7,577 nt of DNA from Bacillota bacterium (GTDB lineage Bacteria > Bacillota > Clostridia > Oscillospirales > Ruminococcaceae): NCBI GenBank assembly GCA_023460535.1, contig JAEWPV010000010.1:1-7577 (forward strand), written 5' to 3'. Below the pieces are notes generated by a model. The model saw nothing but the letters and a program-made list of their open reading frames with translations, searched no databases and was not told where the DNA came from. Position numbers and translations under genes: made by a program. How positions within the stretch are numbered: position 1 is the first letter of the stretch; every line of letters starts with the position of its first letter. This document shows, one piece after another, positions 4,830 through 7,577 of this stretch.

Positions 4830-5930
4830 ATGGATATTTTATTAGATTGGGTCAGCTTTACACTTATGCCTGATAAGGAGGACGGTGCAAGGCTGTTCTC
4901 TTTTGCTCGGAATGGTCTATGGGAATTTCTTAGACTAGACGAAGAGCATTCGAATTTCGCGAAGCTTCGCGGGGTCAATGGCTACTATGAGCGTTATACA
5001 TATAACGGTGTAACAATACAGTATCCAAAAGTGGAACGTGTTAATGATATCGGCGTGAATGTTGTCTTGTCGGGTGAGGGTTGCCGCTACATAGAAAGCC
5101 TTGTAGCGTGGCAAGCCGATGGCGGCTTTAGTTGGGCAATGTTCTTTGATAGGCTTCTATCATTACAAGCCCGATATAAAGTCAACGTATGCCGCCTTGA
5201 TGTTGCGGTTGATGATAAGGCGGATAGTTCCGATAACGGCAAGCTGAATCTTGATGCAATACATCGCACCGCTGCACTTGGTAATTATGTGAGTAAGTCC
5301 CGTACCTTTAATAGTGTGGTGACACGCGAGGGTTTTGAGAAGTCGAATTATGTGTACGATGAAAATGGACAAGTCCTCGGATATCGTCACATGAAACCCA
5401 TGGGAAAGACGCTCTATTTTGGTTCTCGCGGCAGTAACGCTTATATTCGTATCTACGATAAAGCCGCCGAACAGGGCGTAGACGGTCACTGGGTGCGCTT
5501 TGAGATGGAACTAAAACAACGCAATGCAATGTACATTGTAAAACATATTATTTCAGAGGGCGAAAACTTTGGTCGGTTCTTTGCAAGCTTCGTTTATAGA
5601 TATTTGCGTTTCGTTAATATGGACGATAGCAATATAAGCCGCTGTAGCGTTGTCGACTGGTGGAAAGCCTTTTTAGGTGACGTTGAGAAGCTCCGTATCG
5701 TCCTAGGTGAGTTCGAAGCAAAAACAATAGATAAGATGATAAATGTCTTAACAAAGTCATGGTCAACGAACCTTTATTGCTTACTGAAAACGGTCGGCGC
5801 TGATTTCCTGCTTGATAATATCATTGCATCCGGCGCGGGACGATTATCTAAGAAGCATAAAGATGCTATCGGTAATTTCTTTTATGAACAAGGACAAGGG
5901 GGTGTGCCTGATGGTGTATACACGAGATGA
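4830..5930 (+). CDS. rep: Rep_trans-family rolling-circle replication initiator
   Basis: A 366-aa soluble protein. VCRLDVAVDD at 120-129 is the acidic/metal-binding strand typical of the Rep_trans (replication initiation factor) family. TLYFGSRGSNAYIRIYDKAAE at 194-214 matches the family's signature 'GSR-S---IR-YDK-E', with Tyr209 the best candidate for the nicking tyrosine, followed by WVRFEMELK at 221-229. This family includes plasmid Reps of the pT181 RepC type and relaxase-like proteins of Tn916/ICEBs1-type elements; it nicks the double-strand origin and stays covalently attached to the 5' end. The start at 4830 has AAAGGTGG at 4815-4822. Its last 20 bases overlap the next gene. It replaces the gpII initiator of coliphage Ff. 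The C-terminal third (about 270-366) has no motif I recognise. Confidence 0.88.
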   Translation: MDILLDWVSFTLMPDKEDGARLFSFARNGLWEFLRLDEEHSNFAKLRGVNGYYERYTYNGVTIQYPKVERVNDIGVNVVLSGEGCRYIESLVAWQADGGFSWAMFFDRLLSLQARYKVNVCRLDVAVDDKADSSDNGKLNLDAIHRTAALGNYVSKSRTFNSVVTREGFEKSNYVYDENGQVLGYRHMKPMGKTLYFGSRGSNAYIRIYDKAAEQGVDGHWVRFEMELKQRNAMYIVKHIISEGENFGRFFASFVYRYLRFVNMDDSNISRCSVVDWWKAFLGDVEKLRIVLGEFEAKTIDKMINVLTKSWSTNLYCLLKTVGADFLLDNIIASGAGRLSKKHKDAIGNFFYEQGQGGVPDGVYTR

Positions 5931-6096
5931 TGTACTTAAACTGTACCGTGCGGGGCTTACGGTCGCACAGATTTCTGCACGAGTTCATGTAGCTACTCGC
6001 ATATTTTCACGCCCTCGAGCGGCTCGTAAGTGGGTTGAACGGATAATTTATGAAGATTCTCTTAAAAAGTGTGGTGATCTAAATGTTATTTACTGA
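5911..6096 (+). CDS. Small HTH DNA-binding protein (excisionase or regulator candidate)
   Basis: A 61-aa basic protein. The segment VLKLYRAGLTVAQISARVHVA (about 8-28) reads as a homeodomain-like helix-turn-helix of the resolvase/transposase tail type, followed by a basic stretch with SRPRAARKW (33-41). The ATG at 5911 has AAGGGGGTG at 5896-5904 and overlaps the end of rep by 20 bp; the protein's own end overlaps the integrase start by 14 bp, so rep, this gene and int look translationally coupled. A small DNA-binding protein directly upstream of a tyrosine integrase is often the recombination directionality factor. It could instead regulate rep or int. The reading frame is credible because of the ribosome binding site and overlaps; the role is inferred. 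Confidence 0.65.
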   Translation: MVYTRDDVLKLYRAGLTVAQISARVHVATRIFSRPRAARKWVERIIYEDSLKKCGDLNVIY

Positions 6097-6988
6097 TTGG
6101 TGCAATGCTTATTTTTTGATTAAGCAGAATAAAGTAAAGGTGTCAACTTGGCAAAACAAGTACTTTTATAATTATCGCCGCTATATATTGCCGATGTTTG
6201 GGGAGCGGCAGATTGAGGAAATAAAGCCGTATGAATTGGAGGTTTTCTTTTACTCTGATGAAGTTCGAAGTAAGTCCTCTGCTGTTAAACAAAAGCTGTA
6301 TTCCCTGCTGTACGGTATCTTTCAGAAGGCATATGACAATGACATTATATCCAAAAATCCTATGGTGGCGGTTGAGCTGCCTGAGTATAAGGCGGTCAAG
6401 GAAAAGCGTGTTTATAGTCAGGCGCAATCTGATTTACTTTATTCTTTTTGTAAACAGCATCGTTATGGTGCGAGTATTGCCTTGATGCTAAAGGCAGGAT
6501 TGCGGCGTGGTGAAGTGCTTGGCTTACGCCATTGTGATGTATTGCGAAAGGAAAAGCTTATTACCGTTTTTCAAGCTGTTATGGAACAGGGTGGGCGTGG
6601 TGTTATAACAACGCCTAAAACTGGTAGTAGTGTTCGTACACTGCCTGTAAGCTCCGATTTGATTGATTTTTGTCTTAGTCGAGCAAGTTCTGGTAGTGGT
6701 GATAATTTGCTATATCCGAATAGTGAGGGTTCTGCGGTTAGTCCTCACAATTGGCATAATCGGCAATATAAAGTGTTCATGGATGAATTCACCGAATCTT
6801 ACCCTGAAATCTCTGCATTACGCCCTCATGAGTTAAGGCACACTTGCGGTACTTTGCTTTATCAGTCTGGCGTTGATATCCGTACTATTCAGAAATTCAT
6901 GGGACACGCAAGTATTGAGGTAACGAGCGCGATATATATTCATGATGATGTGGAGCATATGCGTTCGGCTCTTGGCGTCGATTTTTGA
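6083..6988 (+). CDS. int: Tyrosine recombinase / phage integrase
   Basis: A 301-aa protein with a complete tyrosine-recombinase layout. An N-terminal SAM-like core-binding domain (about 1-95) is followed by a catalytic domain with all expected residues: Arg141 in KAGLRRGEVLGL, Lys179 in TPKTG, His249 and Arg252 in PHELRHTCGTLL, His275 in FMGHAS, and the nucleophile Tyr285 in TSAIYIH. The extra N-terminal arm-binding domain of lambda-type integrases is short or missing. The start at 6083 overlaps the HTH gene; a weak GTGGTGAT lies upstream, so expression probably depends on coupling. It ends 56 bp before the terminator of a tRNA operon, the usual place for an integrase next to its attachment site. 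It should carry out integration and, with a helper, excision. Confidence 0.95.
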   Translation: MLFTDWCNAYFLIKQNKVKVSTWQNKYFYNYRRYILPMFGERQIEEIKPYELEVFFYSDEVRSKSSAVKQKLYSLLYGIFQKAYDNDIISKNPMVAVELPEYKAVKEKRVYSQAQSDLLYSFCKQHRYGASIALMLKAGLRRGEVLGLRHCDVLRKEKLITVFQAVMEQGGRGVITTPKTGSSVRTLPVSSDLIDFCLSRASSGSGDNLLYPNSEGSAVSPHNWHNRQYKVFMDEFTESYPEISALRPHELRHTCGTLLYQSGVDIRTIQKFMGHASIEVTSAIYIHDDVEHMRSALGVDF

Positions 6989-7043
6989 GCACTTCTTTTG
7001 TGAGTACTTCCTTTTTGAGTTTTTGCGCCCAAAAGTGGCAAAC

Positions 7044-7077
7044 AAAAACCCGCACAAACGTGATGTTTATGCGGGTT
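7044..7077 (-). terminator. Rho-independent terminator of the tRNA operon
   Basis: Read on the minus strand, AACCCGCATAAAC pairs with GTTTGTGCGGGTT (12 Watson-Crick pairs and one G-T) around a 5-nt loop. The second arm runs directly into a U-tract (TTTTT, the plus-strand A run at 7044-7048). It starts 2 nt after the CCA end of tRNA-Thr, so it belongs to the tRNA transcript. It has no T-tract on the plus strand, so it would not obviously stop transcription coming from int. Confidence 0.92.
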
Positions 7078-7079
7078 GA

Positions 7080-7155
7080 TGGAGCTGATGAACAGATTCG
7101 AACTGTCGACCTCTTCCTTACCAAGGAAGTGCTCTGCCGTCTGAGCTACATCAGC
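7080..7155 (-). tRNA. tRNA-Thr (anticodon GGT)
   Basis: A full cloverleaf on the minus strand. Acceptor arms GCTGATG/CATCAGC pair perfectly; the anticodon stem CTTCC/GGAAG encloses the loop TTGGTAA with anticodon GGT; the T-loop is TTCGAAT. The discriminator is T and the CCA is encoded (7080-7082). It is the last gene of the tRNA operon and the one nearest to the integrase, making its 3' end a possible phage attachment target. Confidence 0.95.
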
Positions 7156-7164
7156 ATATTAAAA

Positions 7165-7241
7165 TGGCGACCTGAAGGGGACTCGAACCCCTGACCTCTA
7201 GCGTGACAGGCTAGCGTTCTAACCAACTGAACTACCAGGCC
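7165..7241 (-). tRNA. tRNA-Asp (anticodon GTC)
   Basis: The cloverleaf has acceptor GGCCTGG pairing with TCAGGTC (two G-T pairs), anticodon stem CTAGC/GCTAG with loop CTGTCAC (anticodon GTC), T-stem AGGGG/CCCCT with TTCGAGT, discriminator G and encoded CCA. It lies 9 bp upstream of tRNA-Thr in the same transcript. Confidence 0.95.
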
Positions 7242-7244
7242 GTA

Positions 7245-7320
7245 TGGCAGGGGCAGAAGGACTTGAACCCTCGGCACGTGGTTTTGGAGACCACTGCTCT
7301 ACCAACTGAGCTATACCCCT
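7245..7320 (-). tRNA. tRNA-Trp (anticodon CCA)
   Basis: The cloverleaf has acceptor AGGGGTA/TGCCCCT (one wobble), anticodon stem GTGGT/ACCAC with loop CTCCAAA (anticodon CCA), discriminator G as expected for bacterial tRNA-Trp, and encoded CCA. Only 3 bp separate it from tRNA-Asp, so the transcript needs processing by RNase P and 3' nucleases. Confidence 0.95.
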
Positions 7321-7326
7321 AAATAA

Positions 7327-7403
7327 TGGTGGGCCTTCAGGGACTCGAACCCCGGACCAACCGGTTATGAGCCGGTGGCTCTGACCAACTGAGCTAAAGG
7401 CCC
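7327..7403 (-). tRNA. tRNA with anticodon CAT (elongator Met, or Ile2)
   Basis: The cloverleaf has acceptor GGGCCTT pairing with GAGGCCC-like 3' strand (AAGGCCC), anticodon stem ACCGG/CCGGT with loop CTCATAA (anticodon CAT), T-stem CGGGG with TTCGAGT, discriminator A and encoded CCA. The paired first position (G1-C72) excludes initiator tRNA-fMet. CAT is shared by elongator Met and by Ile2, whose C34 is changed to lysidine by TilS; I cannot separate them by eye. The GGxCCTTTAGCTCAG start is reminiscent of Bacillus tRNA-Ile2, so the Met label should be taken as provisional. Confidence 0.88.
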
Positions 7404-7451
7404 ATAAATACCGCCCAAATGAATCTATTTCAAGCAATCATTATATTCAAG

Positions 7452-7527
7452 TGGCTCCCCAAGTTGGACTCGAACCAACGACCCTGCGGTTAACAGCCGC
7501 ATGCTCTACCAACTGAGCTATTGAGGA
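7452..7527 (-). tRNA. tRNA-Asn (anticodon GTT)
   Basis: The cloverleaf has acceptor TCCTCAA/TTGGGGA (one wobble), anticodon stem TGCGG/CCGCA with loop CTGTTAA (anticodon GTT), T-loop TTCGAGT, discriminator G and encoded CCA. It is the first tRNA of the operon visible here. A 48-bp spacer (7404-7451), longer than the others, separates it from the CAT tRNA. The operon promoter should lie in or right of 7528-7577; I see no convincing -35/-10 pair there. Confidence 0.95.
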
Positions 7528-7577
7528 ATGTATATGATGAGAATAGATATTCTAAAATAATCCGTTTGATACCAACC

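Noticed and set aside
4726..4845. Short open frame across the gap between zot-like and rep genes
   Set aside because: It merely translates the palindrome, overlaps the rep ribosome binding site and start, and lacks its own Shine-Dalgarno sequence.
5163..5489. Minus-strand open frame inside rep
   Set aside because: Rep has full-length family motifs on the plus strand in this region; the antisense frame has no ribosome binding site or recognisable domain.
5812..5910. Upstream in-frame start for the small HTH protein
   Set aside because: It would lie deep inside rep; the ATG at 5911 has its own strong ribosome binding site and begins just where the HTH pattern starts.
6985..7194. Plus-strand open frame overlapping int end and two tRNAs
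   Set aside because: It runs antisense through the terminator and the tRNA-Thr and tRNA-Asp genes and has no ribosome binding site.
7219..7437. Minus-strand open frame over the tRNA genes
   Set aside because: It is the familiar false translation of tRNA genes (T-arm and D-arm sequences read as protein); the cloverleaves explain the whole region.

Overview
The window carries an almost complete, compact filamentous-phage (inovirus-like) provirus of roughly 6.7 kb (about 255-6988), inserted beside a host tRNA operon. The host looks like a low-to-mid GC monoderm Bacillota/Clostridia bacterium. This is inferred from the strong GGAGG-type ribosome binding sites, CCA-encoded tRNAs packed in one operon, and a phage gene set with no secretin (the outer-membrane pIV channel that Gram-negative inoviruses use). 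I cannot name a genus from the sequence.

Layout. 1-162 is a tandem array of nine 18-bp units, the last three degenerate, followed by AT-rich spacer and a strong hairpin (225-256). 255-512 (minus) encodes a small XRE/Cro-CI-type regulator. A divergent control region (513-646) holds two near-identical inverted-repeat operators lying on the rightward -10 boxes. Everything from 647 to 6988 is on the plus strand, tightly packed and often overlapping. In order it holds: an OB-fold single-stranded-DNA-binding candidate; a signal-peptide protein with a very acidic linker and a C-terminal membrane anchor; a 55-aa major-coat candidate followed at once by an intrinsic terminator; a second coat-like 52-aa protein; two large exported, membrane-anchored virion/adsorption candidates (260 and 304 aa); a small membrane protein (84 aa, pVI-like position); a Zot/pI-like assembly ATPase; a 105-bp spacer with a perfect 32-bp palindrome (origin/packaging candidate); a Rep_trans-family rolling-circle initiator; a 61-aa HTH protein overlapping rep (excisionase/regulator candidate); and a tyrosine integrase.

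7044-7527 is host: five minus-strand tRNA genes, transcribed in the order Asn(GTT), CAT (Met or Ile2), Trp(CCA), Asp(GTC), Thr(GGT), and ending in a textbook terminator that converges on the integrase gene.

Inferred life cycle. The repressor holds the rightward promoter silent in the integrated state. On induction, integrase plus the small HTH protein excise the circle, Rep nicks the double-stranded form and drives rolling-circle replication, and the OB-fold protein coats the single strand. The membrane-stored coat proteins are then assembled around the DNA by the Zot-like ATPase, with the large exported proteins at the virion tips. The most notable features are a C-terminal membrane module shared by three structural proteins of very different size, a Zot-like ATPase with its membrane segment at the N terminus, a plasmid/ICE-type Rep in place of an Ff-type gpII, and the perfect palindrome upstream of rep.
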